A stretch of DNA of 64,000 bases from Rhodocollybia butyracea (Eukaryota; Basidiomycota; Agaricomycetes; Agaricales; Omphalotaceae). Of this stretch, positions 22,203 to 36,192 are shown in pieces; positions within the stretch are counted from its first letter, which is position 1; each line of letters begins with the position of its first letter. The position numbers were made by a program, and so were the translations under genes. The notes beneath the pieces were generated by a model. The model searched no databases. It had not been told where the DNA came from and saw only the letters and a list, made by a program, of their open reading frames with translations. Location: the NCBI GenBank assembly GCA_015501585.1, contig JADNRY010000005.1:434001-498000 (forward strand), in the 5' to 3' direction.

Positions 22203-23067
22203 ATGAACATAAGACTAGCAAGGGTGCGTCTTGCTCTTGCATGAGCCTTTCAAAGACCAATAATCCGTCTGTCCAAACAGGTGCGATGTTTGCCTTAATA
22301 ACGTTGCCCAAACACTAACGATGTTGAATGTTGGATTGTTGTAGGCCGAAGATCTTGCTGGAATGCAAGGTACTTTTTTCAGATAATTTCACCAAAAACA
22401 ACTTATTTACTCGTTCAAAAGCTGGAAATCTGGTCAATCTCCCAGAAAACTATCTATTGAAGTTCTGTTAGTAATATACCATCGAGTTCCTATAACCTGC
22501 TCACTCTACCTAAATAATAGGGATGTATCATATTGTATCATGGCCCCAGCTCTCCTTTGTGGCCGAGAACGACAAAGGACTCATAGTGGGCTACGTTCTT
22601 GCAAAAGTGTGCGTCTCGTGCTCCTTTATCTTCTAAATTGTGATTTAAGAGCTTGTCGTCACGTATGTAGTGAACAAGAACCAGAAGAAAAAGGCGGCGT
22701 GATACATGGGCATGTTAACTCTATCAGTGTACTGCGGTCATATAGACGTCTGGGTCTCGCGAAAAGGCTCATGATCTTATCTCGTACGGGACTATTTTGT
22801 TCCTCGCTTCCTCTCGCTCAACTTTGGTCGTAGAAGACGCAATGTACTCGGTGTACAAGGCTGAATATTGCTCTTTGCATGTCCGCAAATCCAATATTGC
22901 GGCCATTGCGTTATACCGTGATACTTTAGGCTTTGAGATAGCAGAGGTAGAGAAAAAGTATTGTGAGTAATCGTGGTCTCAAGCCAGAACTTGAACTCTG
23001 ACAGGTAAATCCTACAGATGCTGATGGTGAAGATGGGTTTGTCATGAGACTATCTTTCAAAACTTAG
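22203..23067 (+). CDS. NAA10: N-alpha-acetyltransferase NAA10 (catalytic subunit of NatA)
   Basis: GNAT-fold enzyme that transfers acetyl from acetyl-CoA to the N-termini of nascent proteins after Met removal, with the NAA15 auxiliary subunit at the ribosome. Seven exons: 22203-22223, 22345-22369, 22422-22466, 22521-22608, 22671-22783, 22834-22962 and 23018-23067. The start MNIRLAR followed by AEDLAGMQ and NLVNLPENY is diagnostic for NAA10. [14 protein letters not shown], the acetyl-CoA loop [10 protein letters not shown] (R/Q-x-x-G-x-G/A), SLHVRKSN and [23 protein letters not shown] follow. It ends at RLSFKT, lacking the long acidic tail of animal NAA10. The first intron is 121 bp, the rest about 50 bp. 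All splice sites are GT-AG and the frame is intact. Confidence 0.93.
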
Positions 23068-23298
23068 TCGTTGCACTCGATTGCTGGAAATGCTGTTTTT
23101 GTCTGCTTTGTGCGCCTCCCCTGTACTACATAGACTTGGCATGGATATGTCCCTTCCATACTACTTCCGCCTGTTGAAAGTGCCAAAGGTTCTGGATAGC
23201 CAAAACATCTATACAACCCTTTCCGGACTCTTAACACAGATTTCCAGCAGCGTCTCTGCATTTCTGAAACCATTTGCAATAATAAAGGCAACATTAAT

Positions 23299-24133
23299 CT
23301 ATAGCTTCGTTGTAGGTGCGCTCGGTTCCATTTTGATATGGGTTCCACTGGCCACAAGTCTATGATGTGTTTCGCTCCAAATCTGAGAAAGTCAGGACTT
23401 CTATCACAGCCAAGTAAATAAGCTAACTGACCTCTGTTCTGGCGGATGTGATTCTTTTACCCATTGTCATTGTAGTGTTCACTATTCGCAAAACCTCACC
23501 GCTGCATGTACAACTATTGATCAATAACTATTCTCCTTATCTTAAAGTGACCTACATTGCAGCAGGAGCATGATAAATGATGTTCATTGATTGTGATACA
23601 CTAAGAAAGGTGAATACGAGGTAGGTTTGTAGGGGAGTGCTTACTCACTCCATTGACATTGCACCTTGAGCAAGTTTCATAGCAATGATTGCCGCGCTTG
23701 AACAACTATTTGGGGTTCCAGTCAAGAGCTCCTATGAGGAGACAGTACACCCACCAGTCTATGAGCAAAGCAGAACACCCTCCATGAATGTTTCCCCCTA
23801 TCATATAGTGTCAGTATGCATCGTGGTCTGCCTAGTAGAAAACTAAGTTTTGACCTCCGTTTATCATATCTGCTTTGTTGTTCAGATTTGTGTGGATAAA
23901 TACATTGTAATCGTACCTTCATCCACTGTAATTTTATATACTATGAAGCTATCTTTCCGCTGAGGTTCTACTGCATTGTTTTTCAAGGACGCTTCAGTAA
24001 GGATTAATCGCGAGAGAACGGAGGATGCAAAGGTCTTTTGCCGTTGACCGGTGAATATGTTGACTGTATGCTTGAGAAAGTCTTTGACCTCTTCTGAAGC
24101 GTTGCCTGCGATGTCGTTCGTCGCGCTGGACAT
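23299..24133 (-). CDS. hotdog-fold acyl-CoA thioesterase (ACOT13/PaaI-like), copy A
   Basis: Predicted thioesterase hydrolysing acyl-CoA or a related thioester. 171 residues from exons 24133-23917, 23797-23755, 23705-23649, 23600-23556, 23501-23432 and 23382-23299. The signature IHGGCSALLID follows the first intron; SQSMNIIYHAPA and the C-terminal IWSETHHRLVASGTHIKM are typical of fungal ACOT13-like proteins. The N-terminal half (EVKDFLKHTVNIFTG) is also conserved with the neighbour at 24252-25056. Both genes read in the same direction, only 118 bp apart. Copy A has an extra intron before SQSMN that copy B lacks. All introns are GT-AG. Confidence 0.85.
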
Positions 24134-24251
24134 GAGCGTTCCAGGAGAGTTGGATGTACATTCATTGTAACCGGTTCCGGCTGGTGTCCGGACTTCATTT
24201 AATCACGCGCAAACTTCAATACTTCCATTACTACTAACGTACAAGTATAAA

Positions 24252-25056
24252 TTAAAGCTTGACTGGACTGCGAGGCTTCTTTGGTCTTTTAAGACCATCC
24301 AGTCCTCTTCTCATTGTGCAATGCACGCCAGATACTACTAGACGATGCTTCGTATCACTCCAGATCTGTTAATTTTTTGAGCACCGAGAAGGCGGCCAAG
24401 AATGCACGGCCGCCGGCTTACCTCGGTCCTTGCAGATTGCACAACTTCTTCAGTACTCGAGGTACATGTATTCACCACACGCAGCTCTTCACCGCTACAC
24501 CGAGATGAGGAATTTTGTAGAATCAAGGTAGGTGAAAACAACATACAGAGTGGCCGGTGAATGAAAAACAACATTAATCGTTTCTGAAAGCCCAAGACCC
24601 GGAAATCCCGTAGTGTGCAATTGAAGAGCTATGATAGCTAGAGAAGAGCAACTTGAGTAACAAATGAGCGGTGAGTCCAAAGGCATGCGAAACCCAATGA
24701 ATGAGCGCGTACAAGTCGATCAAGAGTGCTGAGCATCCTCCGTGGAGAGTGCCATGTCCATTAACCATATCTATAGATTAAGTATGTTGCATGGTCAAAG
24801 CGAGAAATAACCTGCATGTACCTTCAGTAATCCGGATCTTACACACTACTTTTGTTTCTAAACACAATGGTTCTGATGTATTCTTATATACTGAGATTTC
24901 AGAAAGGTTGAGACTTGCTACGACTGCATCTCCAAACGTTGTTTCTAGCTTTGGGGTCAACGCAACAGCAGTGAATAGTTTTCTACGGTCGACAAGAAAG
25001 CTTTTGATCTTGTCGGAAGCATTGCCTGAAATATGAGAGATGTCCACATCAGACAT
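24252..25056 (-). CDS. hotdog-fold acyl-CoA thioesterase (ACOT13/PaaI-like), copy B
   Basis: Tandem paralogue of 23299-24133, 194 residues. Exons: 25056-24822, 24770-24713, 24651-24547, 24494-24422 and 24365-24252. Landmarks: LHGGCSALLID, CSSLAIIALQLHTTG, LGLSETINVVFHSPAT, QSARTE then IWSDTKHRLVVSG. The C-terminus is longer and basic (GLKRPKKPRSPVKL) than in copy A. The HGG motif and the conserved Asp two helical turns later are both kept, so activity is likely. Sequence divergence between copies is high, so the duplication is old. Substrate unknown. Confidence 0.85.
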
Positions 25057-25675
25057 GGAGGTGGAACTGAAGAGACGGCCCCGGTTATGTTCACGTCATG
25101 TGTTGGATCGACGTGATTGACAAACGTAGCACTCAAAGAGAAACACCGGTACCGAGGAAGTTCGGACTCTGAGCTCTCGTCATGAGATTCTAACCTCAAG
25201 TTTGCTCGCCACAAAATGGCTCTTTAGGACACATGCTTGGGAACTTTACCACCAGTACCCTCCGAGTTGTTTTTCGGAATGACGGGTGTGTAACGCAGCA
25301 AGTGCTGCTCCAAACTATGGGTGAGTAAGCTTCGATGAAAGTGAAAGAGGTACGATGTGACCGGTGCGTTAGGCGGCCGTGGAGCTGGGGTAACTTACGC
25401 AGAAATGGGAGCGTGCATCATTGTGGTTACTACACGCAAGCTAAGATCATACACATCCGGAATAAAGTCTTCTGACTTTGACGACCAATAATTTCTCCTT
25501 CGTTTCCCCGCAATTCAGCACTGAAATGGCAAGCGTTCCTCAAAGCAAATCATGACTTGGCGCCACGGAGATATGTCGAACTAAATCCTTAACGTTCTTA
25601 CAGCATGCATAAGGCTGTGGTTGCGTCAGGATTATCAAAAGATTGTTCAACTATGTATGAGGGGAACGGGGCATG
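25057..25675. other. intergenic region, no feature seen
   Basis: About 0.6 kb holding the promoter of thioesterase copy B and the 3' flank of the oxidoreductase. No conserved frame or repeat was recognised. Confidence 0.5.
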
Positions 25676-27040
25676 CTAAGCAACGAGCGCGAGCAAGTCA
25701 ATCAGCTTCCCTTCACTGGTGAGGGCTGCCTGGATAAAGGCGACATCCTTCAGTGCATTCCTAGGGGAGGGGTCAGTGTATATTCGAGTTCGCTTAGAGA
25801 ACGCTACCTAGGTCTTCCTATATCCAAAGCCTCTCTTCCTTGGATTTTGTTGAAAAAATCTAGGAGCTCGTCCTCTACACCGTTTCGGCTTGGATAACTC
25901 AAGGTTTGCTCCTTTTCTTGATATTCCTGTTCTTCCTCCGGCTTTCCCTCTTCTTTCACTCTGACTTTGATAACAAGTTCGAGTGAGTCTCTAACCTTAT
26001 TGCATGCAAGCCAACCATCTGTGCCCGTGATAACTATATTGTCTCCTTTAGGCGTTGACTTGGTGGGAGAAGCAAAAGTCATCTCGACGATTCCGTGGTA
26101 ATGGTGCCCTGCACGAACAACAGAGTGGATCGTATCATGTGGAATTAGGTAGTCCTTGTTCAAAGAAGCGAACCCAGAAAGCTCTGTGAATGGTTCTGGG
26201 AGAATAGTCCGAAGTGCGGCAACCGTGTGCTGTTTTCGCTGTGAATACGCAACAATAAACGAGGAAAGTACTTCTTACGACACCACCGTCCAGCTGAAAA
26301 ACAATATCCATGAATATGCGTTACATGCTGATAGAGATTAGTTGACTTGCCAAGAACCCTCCTTGGTACTGCCAGGAGAATCAGTAACAACGAGCACAAC
26401 AGACAAAAATACCGTACTTACATCGGGCACTGTGCGCCAAGGAGTGTTATACCACTCAGAAGTTTTATCTATGTAGTTTACCACTGTTGCTTTAAAAAAA
26501 AGTCACTTTCCCAATCTTTCCCGATCGGACGATCTCGCCAGCAGCACGATAGCCAGGTTCTGCTTCGAAGTTCTCGGCGACACGCCAGATTAAGCCTCCC
26601 TGTTTGCACAGAGGTTCCGCGTCCCGAATCAATTTGAGACCGCGAGCGACATCGGGAGCCATAGGCTTTTCACTGAGGACGTGTTTTCCAGCCTTGAGAC
26701 ATTTCAAGACGATATCAGGCTGCAGGGTAATGGGTAACGCGATGATAACAGCAGATATGTCTGATCTTCCGAGAAGAACATCCAGATTTTTGGAAGGATC
26801 ATCCCCGATATCATAGTATATATCAGGAGACAGATCGAGCAACTTTGCTGCTTCAAGGGCGAGCTCGCTTGAGCTCTTCTCAGAACGTGAGTAAACTGCT
26901 TTTAACGGAGGTACTGCTGAACCGAGGGCAGTCAAAGCGGGTAGATAAGCTTCAAAATAATGATAAATGTCGGGAGCAATGATACTTGGAGAAGAGGTAC
27001 CTTGCTTCACAAACAATCCGGCTCCTAAGATAGCAGTCAT
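25676..27040 (-). CDS. Gfo/Idh/MocA-family NAD(P)-dependent oxidoreductase (one-base frameshift)
   Basis: Rossmann-fold dehydrogenase acting on sugars, inositols or similar polyols. Exons: 27040-27001, 26949-26422, 26368-26351, 26293-26279, 26229-25808 and 25760-25676. The N-terminus ILGAGLF is the nucleotide-binding loop; EKPMAPDVARG is the conserved EKP motif; TPWRTVPD, YQGGFLLDGGVHTVAALR and the C-terminal ALKDVAFIQAALTS are typical. The first intron is 51 bp with no stop, so an unspliced frame looks open. The intron after GGFL starts with GC (GCAAGT). At 26494-26501 a run of eight A (T on the coding strand) needs seven for KVTFFKATVVNY to follow; as written it gives a stop. Everything downstream is conserved, so I favour an indel of recent or technical origin. 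Confidence 0.82.
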
Positions 27041-27811
27041 TGGTGAAAGTGAGAAAACCAGAGATGAAACAAAATATCGCCATTCGGTACATACCTGCCG
27101 GCAATAATTGGCACGTGAAGCGAGGTTTCTCCGCTGACTCTCAACGCAATCTCAAGAGTAGATAGATAGGTACGTGGCTGTCGCCTGTCCTTACAAGGAA
27201 GTGAGAAAAGGAACTGACAATTGCTAGACGCCGTCACTAGAGCGCCCATCGGTTTGTGAACAACGTTGTTCTTTTCGTTAAAATGGGCTTTCGTGACAAT
27301 CTACCAAGTTTGCAGAATGACTTGTCAAACTTCAAACTTTCAAGAGACGTGACCAACGAGATATTCTTGTCTGGACTCTGAGCGTCTCCAATTTCTGACA
27401 ATATATCAGGTCATTCCCAGAATTGAGTCTATGTTGGCAGGCTTAAGCCTACAGATTCAGTGGTTCGAAACAGACTGTAGCTTTACACGTCAGATCGTGA
27501 GTGTGACTTTTTTTGCGTTGCTGGCGCGTCAAGCTTTCCTGCACCAGATTAGTGTCGTCAAGCCAAGAGAGATGAACCAGGACCGTATTTTTGGAATGGT
27601 CCATGGAGGTGTGATCAATTCTCCGAGATTTCCCCTTTTTGACGGCCAAACACCTGCTGGAAAAACCACGGAGACATGGACTGAATAGAGAATGATCTCG
27701 GAAGATTCGAAGATCATTCGCTCACCTTTAAGAAGGCATGCTTAACTCAACAATAAAGAAATACCGCTAGTGCTCACTGTTCCCGCTAACAGCAGGCAAC
27801 GCGTTTGAACC
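27041..27811. other. divergent intergenic region
   Basis: Shared 5' region between the minus-strand oxidoreductase and the plus-strand beta-glucosidase. Short open frames (for example 27431-27688) have no motif or splice logic. No TATA-like element is obvious next to either start. Confidence 0.5.
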
Positions 27812-30433
<2,622 letters not shown>

Positions 30434-30736
30434 TCAGGGAAGAGGACGAATTTACGATCACGACTTACTGTGTAACATACTTCGACTTATTTATGTTGGA
30501 ACTGTAAGTAGCCCAGAGACAAAGCACTTGCCTTTCAACTATTTATATTCAAGGAATAAACTATATGTGCGGCTCATCGTACTGGGCGGAGTATAACAAT
30601 CGACTTCAGGAGGCTGAGCCCAGACAAAAGAGTAACATTTACATTGAGTTCAAGGTTGAGTGGTACAAGTTTCTTGATTATACAGATACAAGATATAGCA
30701 TTCGAGATCAAGCGCTAGTCTGAAGCCTTTTGACCT
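30434..30736. other. intergenic, convergent genes
   Basis: 3' flanks of GH1 and the small GAGKGNWG protein. Nothing else recognised. Confidence 0.5.
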
Positions 30737-31318
30737 CTAATTGCTTGATTGACTCCCGCTAGCGTCAGAGCCAACTGGAATCGAGTGCGTTGGAGGAGAG
30801 GAAGACACAGCGACCGAGGTGCGGGCGATAGTGGCAAGGTCGACTATCGAAATTTTTGAGTTAGACGTTGAGAACTTTACACGATGACGTCGTGAATAGA
30901 GGCACTTACCTTCACCGTTAAGTGCGTGCTTCCTGAGCTCACGCGCCGCTTCAATCTCCTTCTCATCAGGAACTGAGGTTGAACGTTTTCTCTGGATGGG
31001 AACTGCTTGAGAGCCTGAAGACAAGGTATGGAATGGGAAGGGTCTTCTTAGACATTAAGCGCGTCGAAGTTACCTTCCCTGACATTTAGGTCGCCTTCCG
31101 AGTCGTACTCGGTAATCTCGTCTTGTTCAATTTCACCTAGCTTCCCCCAGTTACCTTTACCGGCGCCTTCCTTCTTCAAGCTCTTGTCCATTCCAGACTT
31201 TGATTGGGATCTGTCTCTGTTTATTGCTCGAGGAAACGCATTTCTGACCGTGAAACGAGTGGTAAACGTCGATTAGCACAGTGTGAACAGAGAAAGCGAA
31301 CCTTGCAGTGCGAGTCAT
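30737..31318 (-). CDS. small conserved fungal protein with GAGKGNWG motif, copy A
   Basis: 132 residues. Exons: 31318-31302, 31243-31074, 31014-30910 and 30843-30737, all GT-AG. It begins MTRTARNAFPRA and has GMDKSLKKEGAGKGNWGKLGEIE near residues 28-50, then a charged stretch, a predicted helix EKEIEAARELRKHALN, and the tail DLATIARTSVAVSSSPP. The GAGKGNWG core resembles the Gly-rich element of PDCD4 and HABP4/Stm1-type proteins, but the remainder is not enough to assign either family. It is mostly disordered. A clear paralogue lies at 35718-36192. Function unknown. Confidence 0.75.
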
Positions 31319-31531
31319 GGTCTACCTAATGATTAAGAGTGTAGATCCTTGAGTTCTCGAGCTGGTGGTGGTAGCGGTGCAAAAGTGGAGTTACTTGTGC
31401 TCATGACTCCTATATAGTTGCCGCCCCGACCTTTTGCCTTTTTTGGCTACTTCGTTGTTCCGGGCCCAGTGTGGCGTTGGGTTAAGCTTAGTGACATTGA
31501 AGACAATTAAGATACAGATACTTGTATAGAA

Positions 31532-33504
31532 TCATAACGAAGGGGCAGTAACGGTTTGATTGTCTGCTTTGCTACAAGTGGTTCCATCTAATCCAGTAAA
31601 GTTTGAAAAACCCAGCATCTCTTCATTCCCATTCATAGCACCCACTTGGAAGAACGCATACTCTGAGCCGGAGTACGTGAGCGTGGTCTCAAAGTCAGTT
31701 TTACTGACATTATCCAAGCTCGTAGCCTGCAACGGTGAGAGGAGGGTAGATCCAAACAGTTGCCAGGATGTCACCTCAGTGGCACCATTCCACCATGCAT
31801 ACACGGTGACATTCCCAGGAACCGAAGACGCAGATATGTTCATTGAGGGAGGAGCACTAGGTCGACCAGTCCAGTCATTCAAGAAGACGCGGTAGGCCCC
31901 AACGCCTGAGCCTGCGGCTGCGAATTGAGCAGACCAGATTATGGCTCCGTTGGAATCGTGTTTTGAATAGTAAGGCATGGCACCCCATCTTTAACAGTAA
32001 CAAATGAATATCCAAGTGAAGATATCATAAGGACAAAACTACCCACCCAACAATCGAGTTTCCGTTCGATAAAAGCTCCACGCTACCTTGAGATACCGTG
32101 ACACTGCGGTTGAATGGTGTTCTCGCAGACGCAAGAGAAACGGTCATTGCCAAATCATCGTAGTTTAGTAAAAGGCCTCGTGAGTACGAGGCTTCCTGTT
32201 CCCATTGTGTTCCACTGTCGTCGAAGACACTGGGAAAACAATATCACAGCTAAACGCTATCGCTTCAGTGAAACTTGACATACCTGAGTTGGCCAGATTC
32301 GCGTAGCCGAGCATGATGCTGCCAGGCGAAATTCGCACCTTTACCGAATGTAAAATTCGAGTTTTTTCCTCCCATACGCCAAATGATGTCGCCAGTTGAG
32401 TCTACGAGGTATAGCGTCTGGCAGCTATACATACACAGCTCAGCATCCGCAACAATGAGAATCCATATGGACGTACTGTCTGGAGGAAATCAAATAAGTA
32501 CCATCGTCGTTCTTTTGAATAGAGTTAAGATGCTAAAGTAAAGAAGAAAGCGCATGAAAACGAAACACGACAAACGAGCTACATGGAAGCCCACAAAGTA
32601 GTCCCAAGGAGCATCGATGGTACCTTCTCCAGTCTCAGTGGTTCCAAACGGCGCGTAACTGTCGCTGAGATCAACATGATCGAGAGCATACCAAGTAAAG
32701 ATGGCTTCTCCAGTCGATATATCGATTTCCTGAACCACAGGATTTGCTACGTATCCCGTCTCAGAGCCACCGTAAGCAATCAAATCTGTTTGAGTCGTCG
32801 GATACGCTGCTATTATCGCTGTATCGTTAGAAGTGATTTGCAACTGTTATGATTAAAGTTCGTCTTTATGGGAGAGGACGCACTGAACGTCTCACCTCGT
32901 GTATATCAGCACCGACACCCAGATTCGAAGCATTACTGTGCATAACCAATCAGCAGCTGGGGATAATTCGAGAGTTTAGCACGGATCTATACATTGTTGC
33001 GACAACATCGTAGGCACTGTTCAGCAAAACATTAATTCCACTTGCATATCCGGCGGGTTCAATTACGCCGTCGCCAATCCAGATGCCTAGGACATCCTGG
33101 CCTTGGTAGGTGAAGACTCCTCGAGCGAGATTGAGTCCAAAATCTTCGGTAGAGTACACCATGGTCCCGTTCGGATTCATGATATAACCTCCGACCTGCA
33201 TTTCGGCATCTGAACCTAAAACAACCTCGTCAGAAACCGATAGAATAACTTTGTAGTCTATACTCACCTAGCGGAGAGAAAAAGAAGTACCCGGATACGT
33301 CGTTATTGGACGGACAAACGCTGGGGGCAGAGCATAATTGATTTGCACAGGGTGATATGGTGCAGCGTTGTAGGTTTGATATGGAGCGGCACCTAGATCT
33401 CCCGAAGCGTAGTCTTCGTTGTTGCAGTAGGCCACCGAAGAAGTTGTAGGTCGAGGTAACAAGAGCACAAAAAAGCTAAGGATTGACAAGGAGGGAAGAA
33501 GCAT
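31532..33504 (-). CDS. secreted arylsulfotransferase (ASST)-like beta-propeller protein, one-base frameshift
   Basis: Secreted protein of the fungal Arylsulfotran_2 group; enzymatic activity in fungi is unproven. The signal peptide is MLLPSLSILSFFVLLLP. Exons: 33504-33268, 33215-32993, 32935-32896, 32843-32595, 32532-32477, 32424-32284, 32229-32047 and 31988-31532. Family blocks: YIMNPNGTMVYST, GADIHELQITSNDTA, QEIDISTGEAIFTW, HLNSIQKNDDGTYLISSR, TGDIIWRMGG, FAWQHHARL (His of the active-site region), SQGSVELLSNGNSIVGWG and a C-terminal Asn-rich domain with several N-x-S/T sites. At 33279-33283 five A's (T on the coding strand) are one short for PGTSFF.SPLG to join exon 2; as written exon 1 ends at a stop overlapping the donor. 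The rest is intact. Confidence 0.8.
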
Positions 33505-33769
33505 GTTGAGTAGAACGGGAAGTTGGGTTTCATCGTCTCATCCATGACCCAGGCTTTAATACAGTGATTCATACCACTATGTGCTAGAGCATATGTACAT
33601 TGTATGTGGTTCCCCGGTCGTTTCGCAAAGAATACATTGGCCTAGGGTTTACCTTATCGGTATTAGTTCTAGAACGGAAGGGTAAGTACTAATGTAAAAG
33701 CTATAATCCGTTAATTTGACTCCCGCCTATTTGAAGTTGACCAGGTTTGACACCTTCGCTATCGATCTA

Positions 33770-35134
33770 TTACTGTTCTCCAAACTGCCTCACACCAGTC
33801 ATCCCATCAAACAGTCTTCGACATATTTCGAGCCTTTCCCTGAGCTTTTCTTTCATGGGCCCACCTTCTCCCATCGCACTATCCCACCAACGGGTCGAAT
33901 CTTGCCGCCAGCCCCCTTTGTAGAACTCACGAAGCTTCTTGGGCTTTGATGCTAAATCCCTAGCATGATTGTTCCATGTATGGGGAGGGTTTGTGGCTGA
34001 ATACTGCAACCCGGCATCTACGGGACCAGTGAAGCTTGGGTCGAGGTCTGTCATCGTAACCTCGTTGGGATAGACGCAAACACCGTTAGTGGCCATGAGC
34101 ACTGAAGGTGGGACCGTGATGCGGCCCAGCTTGTAGCAGCAACGAGCTACAGCAACAGTATGTAGAACTGTATCCTCATCTTCTACGAGTGATCCAAATA
34201 ATTTGCGGAGGAGGCTCGACTCTGACTTTGTCAATGGCGTAGTAGCCTGAGATGAGTCAGTTGCTTTCAGTTTTCTTTTGGTTACAAAACGAGCAACGAC
34301 ATAGAACTGGGAAAGATATAAGATCAGATATACACGTGGACTGGGATGAGGGACCGAGGTAAACCATCGATGATGTAGGTGAACTTACCCATTTCTCATC
34401 CCAAGCACCAATCCCAGCGTGGACCTCGTACTTTGCAAATATAGGAATCTCTTTAACAAAATGGAAATGGGTTGCTATATAGTTATTTATCAGCGCGCTC
34501 GTGTGTTTAGAAATAATCGGATTCACACACAGGCAATGGGCACGACACCTCCGGCTCGCAGAAAATGTGGGAACAAATGCGTAGCCATCTTCGTCCTTGT
34601 ACAATCCAGGATCTGCTTGCAGTGTAAATATTAGCGAGATGCTCGTTGCGTATCGACATGATCCATGCCTTGGGATAGCTAGAGTTACTCATATGCATGT
34701 TAAAATCACTTTCGTCGACGCCTGTTCCAGCGCTCAGTACTCGGGCTGTTTGTAGAGAAATTGTACGCACTAACTCGAGAGCGGTAGATAACCTTGAAGT
34801 CAAAAGGATGTGTACCAACTGGTGATGTTTGGTCGATGTATCTGGCTATTCCTTGGGCCCTTGCCTTCCGATCCAGCAAGGTGAACAGAAAGTTACGAAG
34901 TCGAAAGGCGAGGAACTGGAGGTTATACTTCGTAATTGGCCAGAACACGCGCCAATGCCATCCCCCCGGCACAGCGCGTACATTCGCTAATAAACCAATG
35001 TAGAGGATAAGTCTGAAGGTAAGCTGAAGTAACGCTGAAGCTTTAGATGGAGAAAGATTTGCGGATAGTTGGGAGAAGCGGGAAAGAACGAGGGAAGAGG
35101 CTGAAGCGCGTAGTGAAACTTGTCTTGAGATCAT
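33770..35134 (-). CDS. THEM6-like hotdog thioesterase
   Basis: 373 residues; predicted acyl-thioester hydrolase of the 4HBT_2/THEM6-like group. Exons: 35134-34771, 34721-34669, 34612-34531, 34474-34389 and 34306-33770, joined in frame. The N-terminus has a hydrophobic segment (SALLQLTFRLILYIGLLANV) that may anchor it in a membrane, then PGGWHWRVFWP. The hotdog signature is DESDFNMHMSNSSYPK, followed by FPHFLRAGGVVP, THFHFVKEIPIFAKYEV, WDEKWFYVVARFVTK and TVAVARCCYKLGRITVPPSV. The intron after NSSYPK starts with GC (GCATGG at 34668). I chose ATG 35134; a longer open frame upstream starts with TTG. Substrate unknown; relatives accept medium or long acyl chains. Confidence 0.82.
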
Positions 35135-35717
35135 TGTTGTGGTCAAGGATAGCAAGAATAGACGTACTGAATGTTTACAGCACTAAGTACCTGAGGCCGC
35201 CGCGGCGCTCTTTCATGTGATCCGAGTTGCTTTAGGATTTTTAGCGCCCATAAGCCCACAAGCCTCCAAGCAATGCGTCACACGTTATAACCTGGAGGCT
35301 GGCCTCTCTACCAAGAGTCGATACTATTTGCTTCAAACTTTATGGCACACGCGCTCATGTTCGGCGATTCGCAGATGGAACCCACATCATGATTCTCTCG
35401 TCACCAAAGCCAAAGCCAAGCATTCACTCGACTCAGGGGGACAAATGATTAGAGAAAAACTTAAAATGATACATATTTTATTCAACTATGTTTGTATTTC
35501 ATATTGTTACAAATGCAAGTGCGATACCAGTCAGAAGACTGAATGGCGATTGTGGTATGGCGTTGTGTTGTGTATGTTAAGATTATTTTGGCAACAAAAA
35601 GGTACAAGGCATTACGATGCTGTAGAAGAAATCATCAGCAATATGTCCACATAGAGAATGTAAATCAGAAGGAACTGATACTCACTGGAGAGATCCACGA
35701 TCAGTTTCGTATCGTGT

Positions 35718-36192
35718 TCAAGCTTTAGGTGGAGAGCCAGAGACAGCGACAGAGGTACGAGCAATACTGGAAAGGTCCACTGCGCAGCGTACAATCAGCC
35801 AATGCATCGACAACTTGCGGAGATTCCACACTTACCAGTGCCACTCATCGCCCTCTTCCTGAATGCGCGCGCAGCCTCAAACTCTTCGTTCGTCGTTGAG
35901 TGCTTGGGCTCAGAAGAGGCAGAAGAGGCTACATCGATGATCAGATGTATAAACACGCGACGACTAGCTGTCAAACTATACTTTCGCTTCCTTCCTCGCT
36001 GACGCTGAGGACCTCTGCCTCGTCTTCATGAGATTCTTCTTCGTACTCGTCGTCGTACTCAACTTCGCCTAGTTTGCCCCAGTTGCCCTTGCCGGCGCCG
36101 TCCTTCTTCAAGCTCTTGTCCATTCCAGACCGAGACAGAGATCTGTCTTTAAGAGCTGCTTTAGGGTATGTAGAGCGAGCGGTGCGGGTCAT
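35718..36192 (-). CDS. small conserved fungal protein with GAGKGNWG motif, copy B
   Basis: 121 residues from exons 36192-35982, 35928-35836 and 35779-35718. It begins MTRTARSTYPKAALKD and carries GMDKSLKKDGAGKGNWGKLGEVE, then a strongly acidic stretch (YDDEYEEESHEDEAEV), helix NEEFEAARAFRKRAMS and tail DLSSIARTSVAVSGSPP. It is a paralogue of 30737-31318; copy A has an extra first intron right after MTRTAR. The two copies flank the ASST-like and THEM6-like genes in the same orientation. Function unknown. Confidence 0.75.

Noticed and set aside
23064..23357. 97-residue minus-strand open frame below the thioesterase gene
   Set aside because: It reads the last exon of thioesterase copy A in another frame and runs into the 3' flank; the thioesterase motif frame is the coding one.
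27431..27688. Possible small gene upstream of GH1
   Set aside because: An ATG-started 85-residue frame without motif; sits in the divergent promoter region.
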